The translations under genes and the position numbers were made by a program. A DNA stretch of 24,681 nucleotides from Anaerolineae bacterium. Its GTDB lineage: Bacteria > Chloroflexota > Anaerolineae > JAAYZQ01. Under the pieces are notes generated by a model. It was not told where the DNA came from and made no database searches. It saw only the letters and a program-made list of their open reading frames with translations. Below, piece by piece: positions 1-9,213 of the stretch (position 1 is the first letter of the stretch; every line of letters begins with the position of its first letter). The DNA lies in assembly GCA_016926595.1 (NCBI GenBank), contig JAFGOG010000171.1:1-24681 (forward strand), written 5' to 3'.

Positions 1-1248
1 ACTAGTTCGGGGATCCGGGGTGGATCTTACGAGCCTTCATTGGCTGCGCTGCAGCAGCAGGACACCCTGACGATTGCGCGGGGTATTTCGCCGCGCCGCG
101 CCCTGCCGCTGCGCTGTCAGCGCCGCCCGCTGCTACTGGCCGTGGCGCTGGTTGCGCTCACGGTTGTCCTGATCGTGCTGCCCAACCGCATGGATGACGT
201 GCTGGCCGAACGGGCGGCGATCGCCGCGGCCGCCGAGGAGCAGGCCGAGCGGATCGAGGAACTGGCCCGGCAGCTCGAGGCCGCCGAGGAACTGAGCCCT
301 GAGGAGCGCGAGGTGCTGCTACGCCAACTGGAAGCGCTGGCCAAACAGCTACGCGACAACCGCGGCGACCGCGAACAGGCGCTGGCAGACCTCTCGCGGG
401 TGGAAGAGCAGATGCGGCAAAAGCTCGATCCCAACGTCGACGCCCGCCAGGCTGCCCTGGAGGCGCTGGCCGCTCAACTGCAAGCGCTGGCCGGCGAGGA
501 CGCGGCGGACAAGGCTGACCCGGCCGACATGGCCGAGACGCTGCAGGCGCTGGCCGAACAACTGGCGCAGATGCCGACGGGCGAACGCCAGGCTGCGGCT
601 CAGGTGCTGGCTCAGATGGCCGCCCGCGCCGCGCAGGCCGGCGACATGAGCCTGGCCCAGGCGCTGGCGGCCATGGCCCAGGCGGTGCAAGCGAGCGATG
701 CCGATTCGACGCAGCGCGCTGTCGACGCAGCTCGGACGGCCGCGGAGGCGATGGCCCGGGCGCAGGCCGACCTGGATGCACAGGCGGCGCTGCAGCGCGC
801 CCTGGCTCAGGTACAGGTCAGCCGCCAGGTCTTGGCCCAGGCCGGCCAGGGGCAAGGACAGGGTCAGAGCGGTCAGGGGGCGGGCGGGCAGGGCACCAAG
901 GCCAGGCAGCTCCCGCCGGGCACCGGCACGGGACAGGCCAACCGCCCGCAGGGCCAGGCGCCGCGCACGGGCGTGGACGACCAGGGCCAGCAGATCTATG
1001 TGCCTTGGGAACGGCTGCAGGGGCAGAGCGACGAGCTGGTCATCCCCGGGCAGGATAGTGGGCAGGGCGAGACGGAGACGCGCGAGCGGCGCGACCCACT
1101 GCCCGGCGCGTCGGGGCAGGCGCTGGTGCCCTACTACCAGGTCTATTACCAATACCTCGACGCCGCCAACCAGGCCATGGAACAGAGCGCCATCCCATCG
1201 GGTCTGAAAGACTATGTGCGCGACTATTTCTCCAACCTGGAGCCATGA
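1..1248 (+). CDS. DUF4175-like membrane coiled-coil protein, 5' partial
   Basis: First visible gene of the MoxR-VWA operon. The frame is open from base 1: the codons before the TTG at 40 contain no stop and read like the DUF4175-type stretch that precedes a membrane helix, so the real start lies outside the window. Counting from the TTG, a membrane helix sits at about residues 31-48, followed by a long Ala/Glu/Gln-rich coiled coil (about 55-270), a Gly/Gln-rich flexible linker (about 275-300) and a C-terminal block ending in LKDYVRDYFSNLEP. I recall that ending as conserved in proteins encoded next to MoxR in Chloroflexota. It is probably an inner-membrane protein whose coiled coil faces one compartment and partners the MoxR/VWA proteins; that role is inferred from context. 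Family assignment is moderate. Confidence 0.75.
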   Translation, partial: TSSGIRGGSYEPSLAALQQQDTLTIARGISPRRALPLRCQRRPLLLAVALVALTVVLIVLPNRMDDVLAERAAIAAAAEEQAERIEELARQLEAAEELSPEEREVLLRQLEALAKQLRDNRGDREQALADLSRVEEQMRQKLDPNVDARQAALEALAAQLQALAGEDAADKADPADMAETLQALAEQLAQMPTGERQAAAQVLAQMAARAAQAGDMSLAQALAAMAQAVQASDADSTQRAVDAARTAAEAMARAQADLDAQAALQRALAQVQVSRQVLAQAGQGQGQGQSGQGAGGQGTKARQLPPGTGTGQANRPQGQAPRTGVDDQGQQIYVPWERLQGQSDELVIPGQDSGQGETETRERRDPLPGASGQALVPYYQVYYQYLDAANQAMEQSAIPSGLKDYVRDYFSNLEP

Positions 1249-1255
1249 TTGGGTC

Positions 1256-1288
1256 AGAAACCGGGTTTCTGACAGAAACCCGGTTTCT
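1256..1288. repeat. 33-bp palindrome between the first two operon genes
   Basis: Two 15-bp arms, AGAAACCGGGTTTCT (1256-1270) and AGAAACCCGGTTTCT (1274-1288), are exact reverse complements separated by GAC. Each arm is itself nearly palindromic. The element fills the gap between the stop at 1248 and the ribosome binding site of moxR. It would form a strong RNA hairpin with no T-run after it, so it is more like a REP-type interspersed repeat or a processing/attenuation site than a terminator. No second copy was seen in this window. Confidence 0.85.
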
Positions 1289-1307
1289 CAAAGCAAAGAG
1301 GACGTTT

Positions 1308-2298
<991 letters not shown>

Positions 2299-2312
<14 letters not shown>

Positions 2313-2382
2313 GGTATAAGGGGTAAGAGGTAAGGAATACGAAGTACTCGGTACTCGGTACGCAGTGTGCAGTACGCAGTAA
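2299..2382. repeat. Array of twelve in-register 7-bp repeats overlapping the moxR stop
   Basis: The sequence divides into twelve consecutive heptamers with no slippage. Early units resemble GGTATAA and GGAATAA, middle units TCGGTAC, late units GCAGTAC. The common skeleton is three variable bases, then (G/A)TA plus one base. The array begins inside the last codons of moxR, supplies its TAA stop and fills nearly all of the gap to the DUF58 gene. Degenerate heptamer tandem repeats (STRR) are known in heterocystous cyanobacteria; whether this array is related is not known from the sequence. Confidence 0.8.
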
Positions 2383-2401
2383 ACACCCGGAACGCTCACC
2401 T

Positions 2402-3382
2402 ATGACCCAATCACCCAACAACCGCCTTTTCGATGAACCCTTTCTGCACAAGCTGGAACAGCTTGCCATCCTCAGCCGCCGGGCCATGGCCGGGCAGATG
2501 CAAGGCGAACGGCGCAGCCCTAGACGCGGCCAGTCGGTCGAATTTGCCGACTTTCGCCCCTATGTTATGGGCGATGACCTGCGCCGCATCGACTGGAACG
2601 CCTACGCGCGGCTGGAGCGCTTTTTCATCAAGCTCTTTGTCAACGAAGAGGACCTGACCGTGCACCTGCTGATCGACGCCAGCCGCTCGATGGATTGGGG
2701 CGAGCCCAACAAGCTGCGTTACGCCGCCCGCGCGGCGGGGGCGCTGGGCTATATCGCCCTGTCCAGCCTGGACCGGGTCACGGCGACGACGATCGGTCCA
2801 AGCAACGGCCTGGCCTTGACCTTTGCGCCGCGGCGGGGTAAGCAGCAGGCGCTGGCCCTCTTTGCTTTCCTGCAGGCGCTGGCCGAGGCCTCGACTGCCG
2901 GGCTGCAAGGCAGCCGCCTGCCCGATCCCGCGCATCTTGCCTCGACCACGCTGGGGCCGCGCCTGCGGGCCTATGCCGCCCAGGCCACCCAACCCGGCCC
3001 GCTGCTACTCTTTTCCGACCTGCTGGACGACGGGTGGGCCGACGGGCTGCGCGCCTTGGCGGCGTGCGGCTTTGAGGTCACGCTGTTGCATATCCTCTCC
3101 CCCGACGAGCTGGACCCCGCCCTGGAAGGAGGTCTGGCGGGCGGTGAACAAGGGCCCCTGCAGGGCGACCTCAAGCTGCTGGACATCGAAAGCGGGGCCG
3201 ACGTCGAGATCACCGCCGACTATGACCTGCTGCAGCGCTACCGGGATGGGCTGGAATCCTGGCGGCAGGAGCTGCGCCAGTTTTGCAGCGCGCGCGGCAT
3301 GCATTACGTGCCAGTGGTCACGTCGCTGCCTTTTGAGACGCTGCTCTTTGCCGTGCTGCGCCAGCGAGGGGTGGTTAGATGA
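2402..3382 (+). CDS. DUF58 domain protein (VWA-like fold)
   Basis: A 326-residue DUF58 protein, the standard partner encoded next to MoxR. The family signature is present as GQSVEFADFRPYVMGDD (residues 43-59) followed by LRRIDWNAYAR. A VWA-like metal site follows as DASRSM (92-97), giving the D-x-S-x-S arrangement, so metal-dependent ligand binding is plausible. No membrane helix is evident, so it is probably cytoplasmic and associated with the membrane VWA proteins. The start ATG at 2402 follows the heptamer array and has only a weak Shine-Dalgarno. The stop overlaps the next start by four bases (ATGA), indicating translational coupling. Confidence 0.92.
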   Translation: MTQSPNNRLFDEPFLHKLEQLAILSRRAMAGQMQGERRSPRRGQSVEFADFRPYVMGDDLRRIDWNAYARLERFFIKLFVNEEDLTVHLLIDASRSMDWGEPNKLRYAARAAGALGYIALSSLDRVTATTIGPSNGLALTFAPRRGKQQALALFAFLQALAEASTAGLQGSRLPDPAHLASTTLGPRLRAYAAQATQPGPLLLFSDLLDDGWADGLRALAACGFEVTLLHILSPDELDPALEGGLAGGEQGPLQGDLKLLDIESGADVEITADYDLLQRYRDGLESWRQELRQFCSARGMHYVPVVTSLPFETLLFAVLRQRGVVR

Positions 3383-5469
3383 GTTTTTTCACGCCGCTGG
3401 CCTTTGCCCTGGCCCTGCTGCTGCCGCTGATCGTGCTGATGTACCTGCTCAAATTACGGCGGCGAGAGCGAGTCGTGTCCAGCGTCTACCTGTGGCGGCG
3501 CATGGTGCGCGACGTGGAGGCCAACGCCCCCTGGCAAAAGCTGCGTCGCAACCTGCTGCTGCTGGTGCAGTTGCTCTTTGTGGCGGCGTTGATCCTCACC
3601 CTGGCCCGCCCGTTCACCTGGGCCGAGGGGGGTGGGGGCGAGTCGGCTATCTTGATCGTCGATCGTTCGGCAAGCATGGCCGCCCACGACGTGGCGCCGA
3701 CGCGGCTGGAGGCGGCCAAAGCCCGGGCCCGGCAGTTCGTTGACGCGTTGCCCGACGACGTGCGGGTGACGGTGATCGCCGCCGGGGATGGCGCACAGGT
3801 GCTGACCGCGTCGAGCCAGGACCGGCGGCAAGTTAGAGCGGCGCTCGATGCGATCCAGGGGCGGATGGACGGCGACCTGACCGCGGCCCTGGAACTGGCC
3901 GCGGCGATTGCCGCCCGCCAGCCGGACACCGAGATCGTGCTCTTTTCCGACGGGCAGGTGACCGTGCCCGAGCGGCTGGCTATCCAGGGCACCGTGCGTT
4001 ACCTGCAGATGGGGATCGACGGCGAAAACCAGGGGATCAGTGCCTTATCGCTGCGCGCGGCAGACGCCGGTGGGGCGACGCCCGCCAACGCCTTTGTCCA
4101 GGTGACCAACTATGGCGACGCGCCTGCCCAACGCCGCCTGGCGCTGTACGCCGACGGGCAGGCGATCCATGTTTACGACGTGACGATCGAGCCGGGCGAA
4201 TCGCACGCCATCGTCGCCGGCGACATCCCGGCCATGGCGTCGATCGTTGAGGCGCGCCTGCTTGAGGCGCCATCGGCCGGGCAGGACGGAGGGCCAGGGG
4301 ATTACCTGGCTCTTGACGACCAGGCATGGGCCGTCCACCGCAGGCAGGCTCCTGCAGAGGTAACCCTGGTCAGTGCGGGGAACCTGTTCCTGGAGACGGC
4401 GCTGTCGCTCTTTCCCAACCTGCAGCTCTCAGTGGTCAGGCCGGAGGATTTTGATGCGCCCCCAGAGCCTGACGGCCCATCGGATGGGAACGACCCCACC
4501 ACGGCCCCCACGGGACGTGGGGCATCACCAGGCTTGACCATTTTTGACGCCACCGTGCCGATCACCGCCGCGCTGCCACCGGGCAACCTGCTGTTTATCG
4601 CTCCGCCGCGCAGCACCGCCTATTTCAGCGTCACCGGCCAGATCGACCAGCCCGTGCCGCGCGCCGTCAACGCCGCCGATCCGCTGCTGACCAACGTCAT
4701 CTGGGGCGGGGTCGGGGTGCTGGAGGCGATGCGGTTGCCACTGCCAACCTGGGCGCGCGCTGTCGTGGCCGGAGACGCGCCCGGTAGTGCTGCGCCAACC
4801 GGTATCTCATCAGCCGGGTCGGCACCGCTGCTGTTCGCCGGGGAGACCGACGGGCGGCGCATCGCGGTGCTGGCGTTTGCCCTGCACCGCTCCGACCTGC
4901 CGCTGCAGGTGGCCTTTCCGCTGCTGGTCGCCAACCTGACCGGTTGGCTGGCGCCCGGCGTGGGCGGCGGCGTGCCGGCCCAGGTCACACCCGGCGAACC
5001 GCTGTCCCTATCGCTGCCCCCCGAGGTGGCGGCGGTGCAGGTGACCCGCCCCGACGGCTCGATGGCGAGGCTGGAGACGGAGGGCGGGCAGGCCGTCTTC
5101 GCCGACACGAGCCAGTTGGGCGTGTACCGGGTCGACTGGGAGAGTGGGACAGCGGACCCTGGCGGCTCCGGCGGTCTGTCGGAGGCCTATTTCGCCGTCA
5201 ACCTCTTTTCGCCGCAGGAATCGCGCATCCGCCCGGCAAGCAGCCTGCCGCTGACCGGCATCTCGCCGCAGGGGCAAGGGACAGGGCAGGCCGGCAGCGT
5301 GGAGGCGGGAAAAGAGGCCCACCGCGCACGCCGCGAGTGGTGGCGGCCGCTGGCCTTCGCCGCCCTGGCCTTGCTGGTTCTAGAGTGGCTGGTCTATCAG
5401 CGGGCCACCCTGGCCCGCCTGTTCTCGCGCCTGAAGCCTGTGAAACAAGATGGCAAACGCGAAACGTGA
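3379..5469 (+). CDS. BatA-like VWA membrane protein
   Basis: A 696-residue membrane protein. It has an N-terminal BatA/aerotolerance-type region with helices at about 4-24 and 58-76, then a VWA domain (about 88-215) with an intact metal site: DRSAS (95-99), T168 and FSDG (189-192). A long beta-rich middle region follows, then a C-terminal helix at about 657-673 and a short basic tail. Between the second helix and the C-terminal helix the VWA and beta-rich parts should face outside, as in Bat proteins. The ATG overlaps the DUF58 stop by four bases. The last codons (AAA CGC GAA ACG TGA) lie inside a 7-bp repeat array, so the tail seems to have been rewritten by the repeat. The exact substrate or assembly target is unknown. 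Confidence 0.88.
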   Translation: MSFFTPLAFALALLLPLIVLMYLLKLRRRERVVSSVYLWRRMVRDVEANAPWQKLRRNLLLLVQLLFVAALILTLARPFTWAEGGGGESAILIVDRSASMAAHDVAPTRLEAAKARARQFVDALPDDVRVTVIAAGDGAQVLTASSQDRRQVRAALDAIQGRMDGDLTAALELAAAIAARQPDTEIVLFSDGQVTVPERLAIQGTVRYLQMGIDGENQGISALSLRAADAGGATPANAFVQVTNYGDAPAQRRLALYADGQAIHVYDVTIEPGESHAIVAGDIPAMASIVEARLLEAPSAGQDGGPGDYLALDDQAWAVHRRQAPAEVTLVSAGNLFLETALSLFPNLQLSVVRPEDFDAPPEPDGPSDGNDPTTAPTGRGASPGLTIFDATVPITAALPPGNLLFIAPPRSTAYFSVTGQIDQPVPRAVNAADPLLTNVIWGGVGVLEAMRLPLPTWARAVVAGDAPGSAAPTGISSAGSAPLLFAGETDGRRIAVLAFALHRSDLPLQVAFPLLVANLTGWLAPGVGGGVPAQVTPGEPLSLSLPPEVAAVQVTRPDGSMARLETEGGQAVFADTSQLGVYRVDWESGTADPGGSGGLSEAYFAVNLFSPQESRIRPASSLPLTGISPQGQGTGQAGSVEAGKEAHRARREWWRPLAFAALALLVLEWLVYQRATLARLFSRLKPVKQDGKRET

Positions 5470-5510
5470 GGCGTCAAACGCCAACATCAAAACGTCAGAC
5501 GAGAATCGTG
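5455..5510. repeat. Array of eight 7-bp repeats overlapping the BatA-like gene's stop
   Basis: Eight consecutive heptamers with approximate consensus A-R-A-C-G-T-S (units such as AAACGCG, AAACGTG, AAACGTC), in strict 7-bp register. The array starts within the last five codons of the upstream gene, contains its TGA stop and runs into the intergenic gap. Its unit sequence differs from the array after moxR, but the period and the position across a stop codon are the same. Confidence 0.72.
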
Positions 5511-5543
5511 ACCCATAAAAACAAAACGCCATCCGGCCCGTCG

Positions 5544-5571
5544 CTTTCAACTTTTAACTTGCAACTGTGAG
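5544..5571. repeat. Short 7-bp repeat array at the start of the double-VWA gene
   Basis: Four heptamers in register (CTTTCAA, CTTTTAA, CTTGCAA, then the diverged CTGTGAG). The last unit contains the GTG start candidate at 5567. The array sits 33 bp after the end of the previous one. Its position leaves the downstream gene without a recognisable Shine-Dalgarno sequence. Confidence 0.6.
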
Positions 5572-8500
5572 CGCTATGTCTATCTCTTTTATCTATCCAA
5601 ATCTGCTTTGGCTGTTCCTGCTGCTGCCGCTGACGGCGGCGCTGGCGCTGGCGGGGCGCAAGCGGCCGACGGTGGGCCGCTTCTGGTTTGGGCTGGGGCT
5701 GCGCCTGTTGCTGCTGGCCTTGCTCATCCTGGCGTTGGCCGGGCTGCAGATCCGGCGGCGCGCCGACACGTTGACCGCCGTCTTTGTTCTCGATGTCTCG
5801 GACAGCGTGCCGGCCGAGGAGCGGGCGCGCGGCGAGGCGATCGTGCGCCAGGCGGTGGGCGACATGCCGACCGGCGACCGGGCGGCGGTGGTCGTCTTTG
5901 GCCAGGACGCGCTGGTGGAGCGGGTGGCCAGCGAGTCGCCAGCGCTGCCCCGCTTTTCCTCGGTGCCGGTGACGGTGCGCACCGACATCGCCGGGGCGCT
6001 GCAGCTGGCCATGGCTCTCTTCCCCGATGAAGGCGCGAAACGGTTGGTGCTGCTGTCCGACGGGCGGGAGAACCTGCGTTACGCCCTGTCGCAGGCCGAA
6101 CTGGCCGCGGCCAACCAGATCGAGCTCTCGTACGTGCCGCTCGGTCTGCTGGAGGAGACGGCCGTCGAGGTAGCCGTTGCCGGGCTGGACGCCCCGGCCG
6201 ACGCCCGTCAGGGGCAGCGCTTTGACCTAGCCGTGGCCGTGCACAGCACGGCGCAAGTCGGAGCGACGCTGCGCCTCTTTGCCGACGGGCAGTTGATCCA
6301 CTCTCAAGAGGTGCGCCTGCAGACCGGGACCAACCGCTTCCTGGTGCCGGTCGAGGCCGAGGAGACTGGCTTTCACCGCTATCGCGCCCAAGTCGTGCCC
6401 GACGCCGACTCGAGGCTGCAGAACAACGAGGCCAGCGCCTTTACCGTCATCCTCGGCCCGCCACGGGTGCTGCTGGTCGAAGGACGGCCCGGCGGACCGG
6501 GTGAGCCTGGTGAGGGTGAGAACCTGGCCCGTGCCTTGCGCAGCGCGGGCATGACCGTCGTCGTCGCGCCCCCCTCAGCCTTTCCCACGTCACTGCCGGA
6601 ACTGTCGGCCTACGAGACGATCATCCTGGTCAACGTGCCCGCCGCGGCGCTGCCCTCCCAGGCCATGGAGCTGCTGCAGATCGCCGTGCGCGACCTAAGC
6701 AAAGGACTGCTAGTCAGCGGTGGCGAGGATGCCTTTGGCGCGGGCGGCTACCTGCGCACGCCGCTGGAAGAGACGCTGCCGGTCGACATGGACGTGCGCA
6801 ACAAGGAGCAGTCGCCCAACCTGGCCCTGGCCATGGTGATCGACAAATCGGGCAGCATGGGCCGCTGCCACTGTGACAACCCCAGCGCGCTGCCGGGCGA
6901 ATACGACCCAATCCAAAGCGGCCAGCCCAAGGTGGACATCGCCAAGGAGGCGATCATGCGCGCCGCAGCGGCGCTGGGCCCGCAGGACTATTTAGGCGTG
7001 GTCGCCTTTGACGAGATGGCCCATTGGGCGGTCCAGGTCAGCCCACTGATCGACGTCGTGGCCCTGGAGCGGTCGATCGGCGGCTTTGCAGCCATCGGCC
7101 AGACCAACGTGCGCAGCGGGGTCGAGGCCGCTTACGCGGCGCTGCAAGAGGTGGAGGCGCGCACCAAACACGTGATCCTGCTGACCGACGGTTGGGTGCG
7201 CGAGGGCGAGCTAACCGGGCTGGCGGCCGAGATGCGCGAGAACGGGATCACGCTGAGCGTCGTCGCCGCCGGCCAAGGGGCCGCGCTGTACCTGCAAGCG
7301 CTTTCGGAGACGGGCGGCGGGCGCTTTTACCCGGCGGTGGATATCTTGCGCGTGCCCGACTTTTTTCTCAAGGAGACGGTCCAGGCGGTGGGAGAGTACA
7401 TCATCGAAGAGCCGTTTTACCCCCTGCCGGCGATGCCCGGCCCGGCGCTGCAGGGGCTAGACGTGGCGGCGCTGCCCCCGCTGCTGGGCTATAACGGCAC
7501 CACGCTCAAGAGCACGGCCCGCATCCTGCTGGGCACACCGCGCGACGACCCGCTGCTGGCTACCTGGCAATATGGCCTGGGCCGCGCTGCCGCCTGGACC
7601 TCGGACCTCAAGGGGCAGTGGGCCAGCGAGTGGCTGACCTGGGATGGCTTTGCCCGCTTTGCCGCCCAGGTAGTGGCCTGGACGCTGCCCGCGCCGCAGG
7701 TGGAGGGGATCGAGGCCCGCGCGCACCTGGAGGACGACCAGGCCGTGATCGCGGTCGAGGCTAGCGATGAGGACGGCCGGCCGCGCGATTTCCTGGACAT
7801 CGTGGCGACGGTGATCGGCCCCGACCTCAAGACGACGGAGGTCGCGCTGCCCCAGGTTGGCGCCGGGCAGTACGAGGCCAGGCTGGCCCTGGACGCGCCG
7901 GGAACCTACTTGGTGCGGGTCGGGGTGAGCCAGGGGGAGGAGGTGCTGGGGCAGCAGACGCTGGGGTTAGTGGTCCCTTATTCGCCCGAGTATGCCCCCG
8001 CTGCCCAGGCGGCATCCGGTGCGGACGCCGGTGATGGGGGCGTGGACCGCGCTCTGCTGGAGGCGCTGGCCCGCCTGACCGGCGGCGGCAAACTGCCCGA
8101 CCCGGCGGCGGCGTTCGCCCACAACCTGCCCGCTGCTGACCGCGCCCGCGAGGTGTGGCAGCCGCTGCTGCTGCTCGCCGCGCTGCTCTTTCCGCTCGAC
8201 GTCGCCATCCGCCGGGTGATGCTCGGCCGCAGCGACGTGCGAAAAGCGCTGGCCTGGGTGCGCGAGCGGCTGTTCTGGCGGCGCAGGGTTCAGGCCGGGC
8301 AGGAGCGGCTCTTGGGGGCGCTGTTCCGGGCGCGCGAACGCGGACGCGGACGGACGCGGCGCCAGGACACGCGGCGCGAGGAGGCGGGTTCGCCCACGGC
8401 GACTGCCACGCCGCCCACGTCCGGCGAGCGGTCAGCAGGCCAGGCGCCGGCGCCTACTGCTCCGGCATCCCAGCCTATGCCGCAGCCGATGCCCCGGCCC

Positions 8501-8599
8501 ACGCCAGCGGCGCAGACGCCAGACGAGGTCGGCGAGGACGCCCTGGCCCGTCTGCGCACCGCCAAGCGCCGCGCGCGTGATCGCGCGCATAAGGAATAG
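5567..8599 (+). CDS. Double-VWA membrane protein with GATase-like middle domain
   Basis: A 1010-residue protein ending the operon. Two N-terminal helices (about 9-29 and 42-61) lead into VWA domain 1 with DVSDS (76-80) and LSDG (163-166). A beta-rich segment and a class I glutamine-amidotransferase-like fold (about 296-400, starting PPRVLLVEG) precede VWA domain 2, with DKSGSM (426-431), T513 and LTDG (539-542). A second beta-rich region, a helix at about 866-882 and a long basic, Pro/Ala-rich cytoplasmic tail follow. Just after the second metal motif is a Cys-bearing insert, GRCHC (432-436). The start could be the GTG at 5567 or the ATG at 5576; neither has a good ribosome binding site. It probably acts with MoxR and DUF58 on envelope complexes; the target is unknown. 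Confidence 0.88.
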   Translation: MSAMSISFIYPNLLWLFLLLPLTAALALAGRKRPTVGRFWFGLGLRLLLLALLILALAGLQIRRRADTLTAVFVLDVSDSVPAEERARGEAIVRQAVGDMPTGDRAAVVVFGQDALVERVASESPALPRFSSVPVTVRTDIAGALQLAMALFPDEGAKRLVLLSDGRENLRYALSQAELAAANQIELSYVPLGLLEETAVEVAVAGLDAPADARQGQRFDLAVAVHSTAQVGATLRLFADGQLIHSQEVRLQTGTNRFLVPVEAEETGFHRYRAQVVPDADSRLQNNEASAFTVILGPPRVLLVEGRPGGPGEPGEGENLARALRSAGMTVVVAPPSAFPTSLPELSAYETIILVNVPAAALPSQAMELLQIAVRDLSKGLLVSGGEDAFGAGGYLRTPLEETLPVDMDVRNKEQSPNLALAMVIDKSGSMGRCHCDNPSALPGEYDPIQSGQPKVDIAKEAIMRAAAALGPQDYLGVVAFDEMAHWAVQVSPLIDVVALERSIGGFAAIGQTNVRSGVEAAYAALQEVEARTKHVILLTDGWVREGELTGLAAEMRENGITLSVVAAGQGAALYLQALSETGGGRFYPAVDILRVPDFFLKETVQAVGEYIIEEPFYPLPAMPGPALQGLDVAALPPLLGYNGTTLKSTARILLGTPRDDPLLATWQYGLGRAAAWTSDLKGQWASEWLTWDGFARFAAQVVAWTLPAPQVEGIEARAHLEDDQAVIAVEASDEDGRPRDFLDIVATVIGPDLKTTEVALPQVGAGQYEARLALDAPGTYLVRVGVSQGEEVLGQQTLGLVVPYSPEYAPAAQAASGADAGDGGVDRALLEALARLTGGGKLPDPAAAFAHNLPAADRAREVWQPLLLLAALLFPLDVAIRRVMLGRSDVRKALAWVRERLFWRRRVQAGQERLLGALFRARERGRGRTRRQDTRREEAGSPTATATPPTSGERSAGQAPAPTAPASQPMPQPMPRPTPAAQTPDEVGEDALARLRTAKRRARDRAHKE

Positions 8600-8760
8600 C
8601 CACATTACCCGGCACGATACCACACATTTTTGCGTTGGGGGATCTGCCCGCGGATCAAAGACCCATTCGACCGGTTATTGATTGCCCAGGCTATCATCCA
8701 AGACGCTGTATTGATCACTGCCGACGGGATGTTTTCCGAGTATCCCGTTCAGGGTGGCAT
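8600..8760 (+). pseudogene. Remnant of a VapC-type PIN-domain toxin
   Basis: Only the C-terminal third of a PIN-domain ribonuclease is left. One frame reads HIFALGDLP (8623-8649) and the next reads KDPFDRLLIAQA (8657-8692) then LITADGMFSEYPV (8708-8748). In intact VapC proteins these blocks are continuous in one frame, so a frameshift lies near 8650. The fragment starts right after the stop of the double-VWA gene, with no N-terminal PIN half and no antitoxin gene. It cannot make an active toxin. The open frame continues to 9001 but past about 8760 it is only antisense to mazF. Confidence 0.75.
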
Positions 8761-8792
8761 GGTCAAAGATCCGGTTCGTAGCGACGTAGGGC

Positions 8793-8807
8793 CACGCTTG
8801 CAGCGTG
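8793..8807. repeat. Small palindrome with GCTTGCAGC core
   Basis: CACGCT and AGCGTG flank a TGC loop, giving a perfect 6-bp stem between the VapC remnant and the end of mazF. The core GCTTGCAGC occurs again in a similar hairpin at 15524-15536. It is either a small interspersed palindrome or coincidence in GC-rich DNA. Confidence 0.4.
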
Positions 8808-8889
8808 CCAATGCTGTCCCAGACACCAAACGGTCGCAAGTCTACGAGCAGTGCAATGAACAATCGTCACGTATCTTGTCGTTGCGAGT

Positions 8890-9213
8890 CTATAGCAGCG
8901 CCAGTTGTATTCTGATTGCCCTCTCCACGTCTTGCATCTCGGCGTCAGTCAGCTTCCCGGCAAGGTTCAGTAACCTCAACTTGGACACGGTGGTCAACTG
9001 ATCCGCCATTGCCTTTCCTGGCTTTCCTTCGAACATGATCTGTGCTTCGCTTGGGTATACCTTACTCACGCTTGACGTCAACGGCACCACTTGCAGCCGG
9101 TTCAAGTATCTGTTGGCCGCGTCATTGCTTACGATCACGGCCGGACGCTTCTTTCTGATCTCTCCCCCGACTGAAGGCTCGAAATTCACCCACCACACCT
9201 CACCCCGCTTCAT
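8890..9213 (-). CDS. mazF: MazF/PemK-family toxin
   Basis: A 107-residue MazF-type endoribonuclease toxin that cleaves mRNA when not held by its antitoxin. Family features are MKRGEVWWVNFEP at the N-terminus, G-EIRKKRPAVIVSND, the LQVVPLTSS strand, and ADQLTTVSKLRL near the C-terminus. The ATG at 9213 is preferred because GGAG lies nine bases upstream; the ATG at 9222 would add three residues and has GGAG touching it. It overlaps the end of the antitoxin gene by about 14 bases, the normal coupled antitoxin-first order. No frameshift or missing motif is seen, so it should be active. Part of its sequence recurs as a fragment at 18843-18893. Confidence 0.92.
   Translation of the reverse strand: MKRGEVWWVNFEPSVGGEIRKKRPAVIVSNDAANRYLNRLQVVPLTSSVSKVYPSEAQIMFEGKPGKAMADQLTTVSKLRLLNLAGKLTDAEMQDVERAIRIQLALL

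Noticed and set aside
1..20. SpeI-like ACTAGT and BamHI-like GGATCC sites at the very start, suggesting vector sequence
   Set aside because: The bases are in frame with the DUF4175-like gene and read as plausible protein there; they do not match a polylinker in order.
40..42. TTG at 40 as the true start of the first gene
   Set aside because: There is no ribosome binding site, and the open frame upstream to base 1 continues a family-like sequence.
349..1152. Long minus-strand open frame opposite the first gene
   Set aside because: It is an antisense shadow of a GC-rich coiled-coil gene with no recognisable protein features.
2823..3743. 306-codon plus-strand frame overlapping the DUF58 and BatA-like genes
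   Set aside because: It is rich in Arg, Pro and Cys and lies in another frame of two clearly recognised genes.
8630..9001. Open frame running through the VapC remnant to 9001 as one gene
   Set aside because: Only its first part resembles a PIN domain; the rest is antisense to mazF.
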